Source: Apiotrichum sp. Y4204 | Taxonomy: Eukaryota; Basidiomycota; Tremellomycetes; Trichosporonales; Trichosporonaceae | DNA: 64,000 bases | Reading direction: 5' to 3' | Assembly: GCA_025531455.1 (NCBI GenBank) | Contig: JAMYHL010000044.1 | Coordinates: 186,001-250,000 of the forward strand | Shown here: one piece after another, positions 48,135-57,838 of the stretch | Numbering within the stretch: the stretch's first letter is position 1 | Layout: each line of letters begins with the position of its first letter | The notes under the pieces: model-generated | Told to the model about the DNA's origin: nothing | What the model saw: the letters and a program-made list of their open reading frames with translations, nothing else | Database searches by the model: none | Made by a program: the position numbers and the translations under genes

Positions 48135-48888
48135 ACAACAGCAGCAGGCTGCTCTCGGTCTCAACGGCGTGCCCCAGTCGCCCCATGCGCAGCCCCCGAA
48201 AACCCCAGGGACCCCGAGTACTTACCATGTGTCACCACAGATGCGGGAGGCGACACCGCAACACATGCCTCAACAGCAGCGCGCATATTACCCCACGCCG
48301 CCCACTGCCAACAGGTCCTATCCCTCCAACATGCCTATGATCCCCCAATCTCCGCAGGGGACCCCAATGCAAATGCGCATGCCACAAGGCTATCAGGTGG
48401 CCCCTCAGGCCGGCAGCCCAGGCACCCCCGTTGGACAAGTCTACCATCGCCCCGGCTCCGCAGGCGGCGTGCCTCAGGGCGTACCGATGGGCGTCCCCGG
48501 TGGCGTCCAGTACCAGAACCAGGTGTACAACTACCAGCGGCAGCAGCAGCTCGCGCAAGCGTCGCCGATCCTTCCGCCCGGCGTTAGTCCCCAGATGGCC
48601 GGCCTCGCAGGTCTCGGCATGGCGAACATGGGCGCGATGGGCCACCCGCAAGGCCACCCGCAGGGCCATCCCCAGAGCCCGAGTCCAGCACCCGCAAATT
48701 ATCCGCAGCGCATGGTCGGCCCAGGCCCGTCAAACCTGAGGCAAAGCTACGGCCCGATGCCGACTGGGTTGCCACCCGGAGTTCCGACAATGCCGGTCAT
48801 GTACGGATCCCCCGTGCCGATGCGGGTGCCCGGTGTGCCCGGCATGCCTGGCCAGATGTCTGGCCAGATGCCGATGCACCACCGGTGA
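46268..48888 (+). CDS. Unidentified large protein with polyglutamine tract, probably nuclear
   Basis: Predicted 801 residues in five exons (46268-46316, 46410-46644, 46689-46821, 46856-47240 and 47285-48888). I do not recognise the family. The N-terminal 60 residues have basic clusters (GAKRKRRTSGE, ESKRQR) that look like nuclear localisation signals. A globular region follows: GLPPPINNVLTLWLPPDFTK, LHLFAENLLLPGGYPNP, ALRELLLQ, LKAKRWKQKLALRHAAEF, LGYYSTLDIMHENARHKEWL and DELLIWQDLRVR. Then come 32 consecutive Gln and about 240 residues rich in Pro, Gly, Met and Gln (GHPQGHPQGHPQ repeats). This architecture suggests a transcription or chromatin co-factor, but that is inference. Intron 3 ends in CAGCAG, so one Gln may be optional. 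Confidence 0.75.
48052..48147 (+). repeat. CAG/CAA codon repeat encoding 32 glutamines
   Basis: A mixed CAG and CAA run, in frame within the gene at 46268-48888. Codon mixing usually limits slippage, but the length may still vary between isolates. Confidence 0.95.
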
Positions 48889-49263
48889 GGCGAACATAGG
48901 AGAATCTGTCTTGGTGTTGCATAACGTAGGGGATGGGAAAGACGAGGGATGTTGTGGATATAGCCGTAATTCATACCACTGGAGATGCTGTAGGTACTGG
49001 GAGCATGTATCCATCGAGATATGGGATTGATAGTGGGTTGCTGTTATTGTATCTGCATCCGCATGTGGTAGCTGTACAGTACATATCGTGAGGATGGTTG
49101 AGATCTCGATGTGGTCCCGGATATAGGATGGATGCCGGAAATAGCCACGCGACTGGTTGCAATCCGCGATGATCCAGTGGCCAAAAACAAAACAAACCAA
49201 ACCCAGAGTTGTTGCCTCCAACTCATCACTGCCATTCACATCTAAACATCACTCTCCCCCACC
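48889..49263. other. Intergenic between the polyglutamine gene and DAM1
   Basis: About 0.37 kb with the 3' UTR of the upstream gene and the DAM1 promoter. AT-richer than the flanks; no other feature is seen. Confidence 0.45.
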
Positions 49264-50206
49264 ATGCCCCCCTCTCACCCACTCCGCCGCATCTCAACCG
49301 GCTCCCTCTCCTCGCTAGCACGGAGCACGGACCGGACGCACGCGCCGTCCGACCTCGACTTTCTCCTCCCGGCGCTCACCGACCTCGTAGATGAAGCCGC
49401 CACGCTCTCGTCCAATGTTGCGCGCCTGAACGTCCTCCACGACGCGCTGGGCAACTTTAACGAGGGATTCGGCGCGTACCTCCACGCCATGAAGATGCAT
49501 GCGTACAGCAGTAGCTGGGAGCAGGTGAGGAAGCGTTACAGCAGCAAGGCTGACAATAGGCGCCATCCTTAGAGACATGGGAACGCCTGCGCGACCTGAT
49601 CGAGCCGGAACCGGAACCCGCGCCAGAGCCAGTGCCGCAGTCCACGACAGACGACGACGCGGTGTCGGCACCCCACACGGCCGATATGACATATATGACG
49701 GCGTACTCTGACGGCGAGTCGGCGGGCCCCAAGCGCGGCTCCGCGCGGGCCGCAGCGGGGCGGACGGGGATCCGGAAGCCGAGCGCCAGCGCCGCTGAGA
49801 AGCGCGCCCAGATGGCTGCGAAGCGGCGGCGGCAGGCGGAGATCTCGACGATTATCGACGCCCAGCTCCCGCTCGAGTACCGCGGGCGCGACGCGGATGC
49901 GCGCCTGTGCATGGAAAAAGTGATGGAGCGGCTGTGGGAGGGCGAGGGGCTTGCGAGTGAGTCTGCCGGGAGGGACTATTTGCGCGTCGTGGTGTCGCAC
50001 GAGGCGTGTTTTTGTGTTCTTACTGATAATGCCCAGTTGGCGATATTGTCAAGCCGCCGGAAATGCCGCACCCGCGCGTCAACAAGTGTCTCATTGCGCT
50101 CGTGGCGAAGAAGCTCGTCGTGAAGAACACTGCAAAGGTGGGGAGTTTATCTGGGAAAGTGCTGACAGTCCAGGGAAAGACGCTGTACTCTTGGGCTGGG
50201 CAGTAA
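49264..50206 (+). CDS. DAM1: DASH/DAM complex subunit Dam1 (kinetochore)
   Basis: Predicted 263 residues in four exons (49264-49524, 49560-49956, 50037-50137 and 50174-50206). The DASH complex rings microtubules and couples kinetochores to plus ends. Residues about 23-90 match the Dam1 domain: SDLDFLLPALTDLVDEAATL, NVARLNVLHDALGNFNEGFG and AYLHAMKMHAYSSSWEQAP. An acidic/Pro linker with PEPEPAPEPVPQ and a basic helix (EKRAQMAAKRRRQAEI) follow. The C-terminal stretch IGDIVKPPEMPHPRVNKCLI, ALVAKKLVVKNTAKGKTLYS looks like a small winged helix, absent from the budding-yeast protein. The last exon is only 33 nt. The gene lies head-to-tail with the hydrolase gene. Confidence 0.88.
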
Positions 50207-50529
50207 AGCGTGGTGGTGTGGTTGCGGGGACGCGGCATCGAGCCGAAATGCCGGGGTGCTGCAGGAGTTTGGGCTGTTTCCTGTGTTGGTGGTTAATCTA
50301 GGGGGTAGTCATCTTGTACAACGGATGCAGGCTGTGTACTGCGTCGAGCGGGGATTGCATCTATGGCTCGAGCGGGCAAATATCATGGTCACGGTAACAG
50401 AGGAGGCAGCGTTTGCGTTGGAGTCACAGAATCGAACATCAGTTTGGGTCGTGGGTGTCGGATCTGACCGCCCGGAATCGTCATATCGATGTCTACCCAC
50501 AACCACTACCTCACCATCGCCCAGTCACC
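50207..50529. other. Intergenic between DAM1 and the hydrolase gene
   Basis: About 0.32 kb. No coding or RNA feature is seen; it should hold the DAM1 3' UTR and the next promoter. Confidence 0.45.
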
Positions 50530-51730
50530 ATGTCCTCGCCTGCATCCTCACCGCCGGCGCGCAGGCCGCTCCCACCCGTCCGCCCAGGATTCAGCGACCA
50601 CGTCTTTGGCACAAAGCACGGCATCGACCTCCCACTGCGCGTCTGGCCCCCGAGCGGCGGAGCGAGCGCGAGCAACAGGCCAGCGCCGTGGCTGCTCTGG
50701 CTTCACGGAGGTGGGCACTCTTCTCCAACCCATGATCAAACAGGGACACTGACAACAGGCTCCTTTGCAGGAGGTAAATGGTCCGCACCGACGGCGTGGG
50801 TGCCCCGAGCCTTCTGCGAGCAGGGGTACGCGGTCGTGAGCGTGGGATACCGACTCCTTCCGGACGTGACGCTCGCGGAGATTCTCGAGGACTGTGAGGA
50901 CGCGCACGCGTGGTGCGTCGCGCACCTTCCAAAGCTGGTCGGTATCGATCCCCGGGGGTGCGTCGTCGGCGGGGCGAGTGCCGGCGGCACGGCGGCGACA
51001 CTCCTCCCCTTTCGTATACCCGGACTGCGGGCGGTGGTAAATGTCTATGGGATGGTGGACGTGTTTGACCGCGTCCACCATGATCCCCTCCCGTTCCCCG
51101 TCGATCCGCCGGTCACGGACACGCCGGAAGCGGACCTCGACGCGGACCTGCATGTGCGCAACCCGTGGCGTGCGCTGACCCAGGCGCCGTGGGTGACGGA
51201 CGTCCCGCCCGCGGTCAGTCTGGAGGAATGCCGCGCGCACCTAGGACTCGCAGACTATGTTCCGACGCACGGGACGTACTACCGCATCGATCTGGTGAAT
51301 TACATGACGCGGCGGCGGATCATGCTCCGCCTCGCGCTCGATGCGGTGGGGCTCCCGCGGGAGAAGTTTGAGAAACGGCTCGCACAGGTGGATACGCTTT
51401 CTCTGCTGGATACCGCCAGAGAATACCCACCGACGTTTATGCTCAACGGCACGGCGGACGGGTATGTGCCTGTCCGCGAGCCGCGGAAGATGGCGGCCAA
51501 GCTGAGGAGCATGGGTGTCTCTGTCGGCGAGGTGTATCCCGAGGGAAAGGACCATGTCTTTGATTGGGAGATACAGGTGAGAGGACTGAGATACTCCCTC
51601 TTTTGACTGACGACAGACGCCCGAGGACTGGGGGTGGAAAGAGTGCGTCGTGCCGCTCATGGACTTTGTCGACCACCACGCAAAGGACCACAGCTCAGAC
51701 GGTGGCAAGTGGCCGTGCAGCGTCATGTAG
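50530..51730 (+). CDS. Alpha/beta-hydrolase (fold 3 type) esterase-like protein
   Basis: Predicted 370 residues from three exons (50530-50710, 50759-51576 and 51617-51730). Hallmarks of the hormone-sensitive-lipase-like hydrolases: the oxyanion motif LHGGSFAGG; YAVVSVGYRLLPD; the nucleophile elbow GGASAGG with Ser at about 134; a likely acid residue in LNGTADGYVPV; and a likely His in EGKDHVFDWEI. There is no signal peptide or membrane span, so it is probably cytosolic. The acyl ester substrate cannot be deduced. The 48-nt intron 1 is a multiple of three and has no stop codon, and it interrupts the oxyanion motif exactly, so an unspliced message would yield a full-length but probably inactive protein. 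Confidence 0.85.
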
Positions 51731-51973
51731 CTTGTAGCCATGCTCTTGCGCTATGCATATCACAGCAAATATGTCCTTTATCGATACGTCTATGTCTGCT
51801 ATCAATTGCGATCGCACCGTCGTCTCGAGAGTCGACCTCTTGTGTTTACCCGAGAGATACACGTAGTCCCCCAGGACATGCCCAGGGTGTTGTTGCCACA
51901 TCCCGTGATCGTGACGTCGCTCCAACTCAACACCACCCACTTCACACCGTCCCACCCATCGCCACCCATCCAC

Positions 51974-52935
51974 ATGCAACACCTCCGCCTCCGCATCTCG
52001 GCGCTACCCACACTCCGGCGAGCAGCGAGCACCATGACGATCGAGACGTCCAAGCTCAGCGGTACGTGGATTGTCAGATTGTCGTCCCGGGTGGAGTACG
52101 AACTGAGGCTTGGCGTCGTGGTGTCGTGCGGTGCTTCGCGAACGACAGAAGTATTGCGAGGTGTTCTCCTGCACACACTTCTGTTCTTCACGCTTCGGTG
52201 AACAGACCATCGCATTCTATATTCACTGCGTCTGATGCCACCGCGATAGTACAACCTTCTCGCACCGCAGTCGTCCACTAACACGCAGTCCTCCACGGGC
52301 CCCTCCAGCCAAACACACGGCCAGGCGACGCGTCCCACCCCACCGGGTTCTACCGCGACGGATACTGCTGGGGCGAGAGCGACGACCGCGGCAGGCACTA
52401 CGTCGCGGGCATTGTGACCAAGGAGTTTTTGGAGTTCAGCAAGGATCAGGGTGCGTGGGGAACACCTGCCGTTGTTTGCAGTCTTAAGCTGTCCATTCCC
52501 GCTCGGGCTTGCCGCTGACGGACCAGGCAACGACCTCTCGTCCCCGCGCCCGGGTTTCGACGGGCTCAAGGAGGGTTGCCGGTGGTGTCTCTGCGTTGAG
52601 CGGTACGTATCAGACTGGACGGGCGAATAACGTCTGACCCCTAGATGGAAGGAGGCGCTCATGGCTTCTGAGCGACTTGGGCCCCGCGTCGTCCCCAAGT
52701 AAGCTTAACATTGCTTTCCCAGCTGACATGCAGAGTAGACCTCGCGGCCACGGCGATGGACACGCTGCGCTGGATCCACATGGACGACCTGCTGCGGTTC
52801 AAGTGGCGGCCCGAGGAGGATGCCCCGGCGGCGGAGCAGCGCGAGGAGAATGGCAACAGCGGCAACGACGAGCCGCCCGAGGGTGGAAACTGGGCATACC
52901 GCCGCGGCTACGGCTTCCGGGGGTTCATGCGGTAG
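51974..52935 (+). CDS. DUF2237 family protein, possibly mitochondrial
   Basis: Predicted 193 residues in five exons (51974-52061, 52289-52450, 52527-52602, 52645-52698 and 52734-52935). It matches the small DUF2237 family known mainly from bacteria and plants: VLHGPLQPNTRPGDASHPTG, FYRDGYCWGESDDRGRHYVA, TKEFLEFSKDQGNDLSSPRP, GFDGLKEGCRWCLC and RWKEAL. Its biochemical role is unknown. The start at 51974 gives MQHLRLRISALPTLRRAAST, basic and free of acids like a mitochondrial presequence. A second in-frame ATG at 52034 (MTIETSKLS) would give a cytosolic form. Intron 1 is long (227 nt). The C-terminal 40 residues (EEDAPAAEQREENGNSG and beyond) are an acidic insert beyond the usual family end. 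Confidence 0.82.
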
Positions 52936-53468
52936 TGTAGCAAGTATTTATAAACTGAATCCAAGAGCTCATGCATGTACAATCGTTGTCTGCGAGGGAG
53001 TGTGGTGTGTCGGTCGTCGTGCTGGTGGTCGTGCTGGCTCGGTGGCCACTAGCTCTCTCCGCTGGCGATTGGCCACTTCGTCGTTGGCCACCGCCACCCA
53101 TTCTGGCGACTCCACCTCCACCCCCCAATCTCCTCGGCTCGGCGCGGCTGTTGCACCCAGGCACGGACCCCGCGGCTGTTTGCGCTTCCCCTCCCTCCAC
53201 TCACAAGAAAACAATTTCGGAAATCGGGATAACTTTTGCCTCGCCCAACTGCGCTGGGCAATCAAGATGTATGCCGGTATCCGCGATACAAACGTTTGTT
53301 GGTTTCTGTTTCTCCTTCACACTACCTCTTGCTCATCTCCGGCCTCTGGCTCGCACGCGCACGGCCACAAAGGCGGCACCCATACGCGCAACGGAAAAAA
53401 AAAAAAACGGAAAAAAGAGCGTCTTGGCTCAAAAGGCGTAAATCACCCGTCGCTGCCTTCTCATCACC
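52936..53468. other. Intergenic upstream of tafazzin
   Basis: About 0.53 kb with C-rich patches (53085-53135) and a 13-base A run near 53395. No gene is supported. Confidence 0.45.
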
Positions 53469-54759
53469 ATGGCCCCGCCCCCGGCCTCTGTCGCCTCGGC
53501 AGCGACGCTGTCGGGCATCGCGCTTGCGTCCAAGGCGTTCCTCACACTGTCGACGCAGGAGTACAAGGTGCACGGGATGGAGCACCTCATGCGCGCGCTC
53601 AGGGGGGAGAGTAATCCGCTCAGAGGGGACGGGGAGAAACGGGAGATTATGCGCGAGGGGAGTCTGCCGCGGCGGGGTATCGTTACTGGTGCGTCTAGGA
53701 GGGAATGAAGGGAGAGGAGATAGAAGATGGAGAGAGGGGAGAGCTGACTTTGTGCTAGTGTGCAACCACAACTCGGTCGTCGATGACCCCATGGTGAGCT
53801 TGCACCGATTTGTTATTTGTTGACAGCAGATGTGGGCCGCTCTCCCGATTTCGACCTTTTTCCCATTTGCGCGCGCGTCGCATACCTGCCACAATCTGCG
53901 GTGGACGCTCGGAGGTGAGTCTCGAGACTAATGATTTACAGCGGTGCAGAGCGAGTCGTCGTGCCCGGCACTCGTCACGTCTCAGATCGCGCCCTGCCCA
54001 CCACTATTGAATTTCTTACTCACGCCAGCCTCTGATATCATGTTTACTTCCCCGCCACTGAGCAAGTTCTTCACTTTAGGCCAGGTGATCGAGACAGTAC
54101 GCGGCGGGGGCATCTACCAGCCGGCAGTGGACACTGCGATTAAGCGCGTCGAGACGGGTGGCTGGGTGGGTTGGGGGATTGGCGCGGTGCTGACGCCTCA
54201 GATCCACATCTTCCCTGAGGGCAAGGTCAATCAGACTAAGTCGAACCCTTCCGGCGGACTGCATCGCTTCAAGTGGGGAGTGTGAGTGCACCTGACATGA
54301 GCGTGAGCCTGGCATTGCTTGATTCCCGCGTTACTCGGCACTCGGAAGAGACAGAGGCTGACCACCAGCGGTCGCATCATCATGGACTCGAGCGTCATGC
54401 CCGAAGTCATCCCAATGTGGATATCGGGCTTTGACCAGATCATGAACGAGCACCGGGGTGCGCCGCGCTTTGTCCCGCGCCCGGGGGCCAAGATCAGTGT
54501 TACCGTCGGCGAGCCGATTACGGGGCGCGTGCAGCCGCTTGTCGAGGCGTTCAAGCGGGGGCGGGACGAGGGGACGGGAGACGACGATCCGACCAAGACA
54601 CGTATCAAGGTCGTTGATGTGCTGCAGGACGCGGTGCGCCGTCTTGGAGAAGCGGTGGAACACAGGGAAGGGAGGTTTGAGACTGGCCAGTGGAGCCAGT
54701 CGAGGCCACGGAGTCAGGTCGAGGCCTCGAGACCGGCGCCAACGCCCATACATCAGTAG
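53469..54759 (+). CDS. TAZ1: Tafazzin, cardiolipin-remodelling transacylase
   Basis: Predicted 315-residue acyltransferase of mitochondrial membranes that swaps acyl chains between phospholipids to mature cardiolipin. Six exons: 53469-53688, 53759-53793, 53830-53914, 54029-54165, 54202-54281 and 54369-54759. The HX4D active site is NHNSVVDDPM (His about 77, Asp about 82). Next come MWAALP, RWTLGASDIMF, FTLGQVIETVRGGGIYQ, the second conserved block WIHIFPEGKVNQ, and WGVGRIIMDSSVMPEVIPMW. Other tafazzins share this order. Exon 2 is only 35 nt and carries the catalytic motif. Intron 2 ends in CAGCAG, allowing one extra Gln. The tail beyond about residue 285 is low-complexity. It is convergent with RBX1. 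Confidence 0.95.
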
Positions 54760-54930
54760 AATCTTAGACATTATACACGCATACACTTGCTTTGGGAACA
54801 CTGAGAACGCAACGCGACAGACAATCCGTCATGATGGTGCAGTTTATACATCTCGATCGTACACAGGTTGAAGCCAACGTCTCGTCATGGAGGAAAACAC
54901 GTCGATCCATAGCGCGCACGGCGCCATCGC

Positions 54931-55687
54931 TCAACGGCCGTAACGGTGGAGTTCCCACTGGCGGCTGGGAGGTTAGAGTTGTGCGAGACTTGCGAGGTGT
55001 TAGCACGTACTTGTCCAGAGGGCACACTGTGTGTGTCAGCAGAGGAAACGGTTATTGGAGCACAGCAGTCTACTTACCTTGGCGGGTTTTCAGCCAGCGC
55101 GAAATGCAGTGGAAGTGGAAGGCGTGCTGAAGGGTCAGCAGTGGAGTAGAAGTGAGGAGTGTAAGGTAAGAGGTCGAGAGAGGTATCGATTGGGGATCAG
55201 ATGTCAGGACGTTCCATCCCCTTCCTCGGAGACTCGCTGACGCCACACAGCTCGACTCACGTTACAAATACCCCATGCTACGGTGCACCCCTCGTTCTCG
55301 GCACCCTGGTTCGCCTGGCACTCGATACCTGGCGTCAGAATCCCATTATTCGCATTCTCGCTGCCTCCGCCGCCACCCGCTGCGCGACGACTAGCGCACT
55401 CACACAGGTCCATGATGTGGTTGCGGCAGATGGCGCAGTTGTCGACGACAATATCTGCGGGTGAGTCTTTCTCCGTTACAATCCCGGCAGTACATACCCC
55501 ACGCCCAGAGCGCGACGGCGTTCCACTACCCATCAGCACAATACAACAAGGGAAGACAGCTCGGTCAGAGCCATTGCCACTCGCGAGCTGCCTGGACATG
55601 CGGCTCACAGACTCGCTGGCTCACCTTTTTGACCTCAAAGCGCGGCTTCTTGTCCTTGGCCGGGGTGTCGACGTCCATGGCTGACAT
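54931..55687 (-). CDS. RBX1: RING-box protein 1, catalytic core of cullin-RING ubiquitin ligases
   Basis: 102-residue RING-H2 protein that binds the cullin C terminus and recruits the E2 (Hrt1/Roc1). Seven exons: 55687-55625, 55525-55498, 55454-55404, 55328-55261, 55126-55078, 55026-55011 and 54964-54931. It reads [20 protein letters not shown], then [74 protein letters not shown]. All zinc ligands (CxxC, CIEC, CNHxFHxHC, CPLD) are present. The C terminus is HRYGR, not the common QKYGH. Exon 6 is a 16-nt microexon carrying the last ligand Cys. Six introns in about 100 codons is very dense. Confidence 0.96.
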
Positions 55688-55951
55688 GGTGGTGAGTGTG
55701 ATGAGGAGATGGATGGAGAGTGAGCGAAGAAAGCAGAAATCGAGGTCGAGGGTAGTGTGAGCCCGACCGGTGCTGATTGATTGCTCGAGTGACGCGTACT
55801 TGTTACAGCCTGGGGCGTGGTGGAGGACTGTGTGGTGGTGGAGCGGAGCCAAAACGACGTCGCCACAGTACAGTCACCCCCCAGGATATACACAAATTGC
55901 CCTTATCGAGCAGAGGACGATTTCCACAGAGTTTGCAACCGCATCTCCTTC
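55688..55951. promoter_or_regulatory. Compact bidirectional promoter, RBX1 / OGG1
   Basis: 264 bp separate the two divergent start codons. Both leaders and promoters must lie within it. No canonical TATA box is evident to the eye. Confidence 0.6.
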
Positions 55952-57428
55952 ATGTCTTCAGCCGCACCAGCACTCAAGCGGCTCGCCCGCCCGCCCTTTC
56001 CAAGCGGCTGGGCCTCGCTTCCACTGACGCCCGCGAATCTGACTCTGGCGAACACGCTGCCAGTCGGCCAGTCCTTCCTGTGGCACCGGCACGCTCTCCC
56101 GAGCTCGAGTTCGAGTTCGAGTTCCAGTCCGAGTCCGAGTCCTTCGAGTCCGCGAGAAGAGTTTGCGCGCGCAATAACAAATCCGCCGCGGGTGGTGTGT
56201 CTCCGACAAACAGATACAGAGCTGTACTATACCGCAATATACCCCGACGGCACACATAAATGGGACGAAGACCAAAAGGCCGGTACAACACGACGCTGGC
56301 TCGAGGATTACTTTCAGCTCAAGCAGTATCCTGACCTCGAGGAGCTGTATGCCTCCTGGCGCGTGCGGGATCCCCAGTTCTTTGGCGCGGTGCCGCTGCA
56401 TTCCCGGGCAGTGGGCGTGCGCGTGCTCCGCCAGGACCCATGGGAGTGCCTTATCGCGTAAGTTGGTTCTCTTCTGGCCTCAACTCACGCCAGATTCATC
56501 ACGTCGGCGAACAACAATATCAGCCGGATCACGTCGCTTCTGCACAAGCTCTGCGCGCACTTTTCTCCGCCCCTCCTCTCCCTCGAGAATCCCGATGGTG
56601 GAGCCTCTACGACATACTACCCCTTCCCCGCCGCCGAGTCCTTTCCGACCGAGGGGCTCGAGCCGCTCCTCCGCGAAATGGGATTTGGGTACCGCGCGGG
56701 ATATCTTGCCTCGTCGCTCGCGCACCTCCGTGCGCGAGCTCCGGGGTCCGTCGAGGCCGAGCTCCTTCGCTGGCGCACCCTCCCCCTCGACGAGCTCCGT
56801 GCCGAGCTGCTGCAGCTCAAGGGCGTCGGGCGCAAAGTCGCCGACTGCGTAATGCTCATGTGCATGGACCAGGTATGTATCTGCGTATTCTCCACACTTG
56901 AGGGCAGTACTGATCCTTCAGGAATCGCTCGTGCCCATCGATACGCACATCTACGCCATCGCGACGCGCCATCCTGCGCTCCCCGCGCGCCTCCGCAAGC
57001 CCAAGTTCGCGACCGCGCTGTACGACCCCGTGCAGGCGTTCCTCGCTGAGCGGTGGGGTCCCCTGGGGGGGTGGTGCCAGGCCGTCGTGTTTGCTGCTGA
57101 ACTTGAGCGGCGGGCGGGGACCGGTAGTGCGGAGAAGGCGGGGAAGAAGGTGGTTACCGAGGTTGAGGCAGTCGCAGTGGTCGAGAGGATTCAGGAGCTC
57201 AAGACCGAAATCGAGGCGGCCAGGGAGGTTTTCAGGAGGGTGTGCGAGGAGACGAAGGAGGGGATCAACGCGGACTTTGAAGCGGCTCAGGTGTCGTTCA
57301 AGGAAGAGGTTAGGATGATCGTCGAGGAGAGAGTTAAGGATGGGGAGGACACGGGGGATATGTCTCCGGTGAAACGCGCGGCCTCCATCGCGCCGTCTCG
57401 CCGCTCGAGCAAGCGTACAAGACGATGA
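55952..57428 (+). CDS. OGG1: 8-oxoguanine DNA glycosylase/AP lyase
   Basis: Base-excision-repair enzyme, 463 residues, three exons (55952-56457, 56494-56872 and 56922-57428). The N-terminal domain starts GWASLPLTPANLTLANTLPV with the GQSFLWHR block. FITSANNNISRIT holds the lesion-recognition Asn loop. The helix-hairpin-helix-GPD motif reads LKGVGRKVADCVMLM then VPIDTHIYAIA, giving the Schiff-base Lys283 and Asp302, spaced as in human OGG1 (Lys249/Asp268). Two additions stand out. A Ser/Pro-rich insert of about 20 residues (56100-56155) is built from hexamer repeats inside the N-terminal domain. A helical, Glu/Lys-rich C-terminal extension of about 100 residues ends in SRRSSKRTRR, a likely nuclear signal. 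The ATG at 55952 gives a normal N terminus. Confidence 0.95.
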
Positions 57429-57838
57429 AATTACAGACAGCCGGTTATAGACATGTACATTCCTTGTAAAGCCTGTTGTGATGTCCATGCCACCTCATAT
57501 TTCGTTCTTAATCGCCGATGGAATGTCAATGAATGAGTGTCAATGAGTCAAAGTCAGCGAGTGTGGGCGGCCGCTTGAATCGAGTGACAGAGGACTCGGA
57601 ATGCGATGGGGCTCGGCGATGTCCGCTGAGTTGTCCAGCTGCATCGACTAGAAAGGAGGCTGCATTTCTTATACCCAGTCAGGTGCATGTATATAAGGAA
57701 AGGGTTACTTGTGACTTGCGTGGTGGGCGCAGAGCGCAAAGGAGGTCGTGGTAAGCGAAGCGCGGAGCAGCAGGGCAGCACATGACTGCCAATACTGCTC
57801 TGTATTTCGCGAACGGAGCACGGGTTGGAACCCGGCAA
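57429..57838. other. Convergent 3' intergenic region
   Basis: About 0.4 kb between the OGG1 and VCX1 stop codons; it should hold both 3' UTRs. No other feature is seen. Confidence 0.5.
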
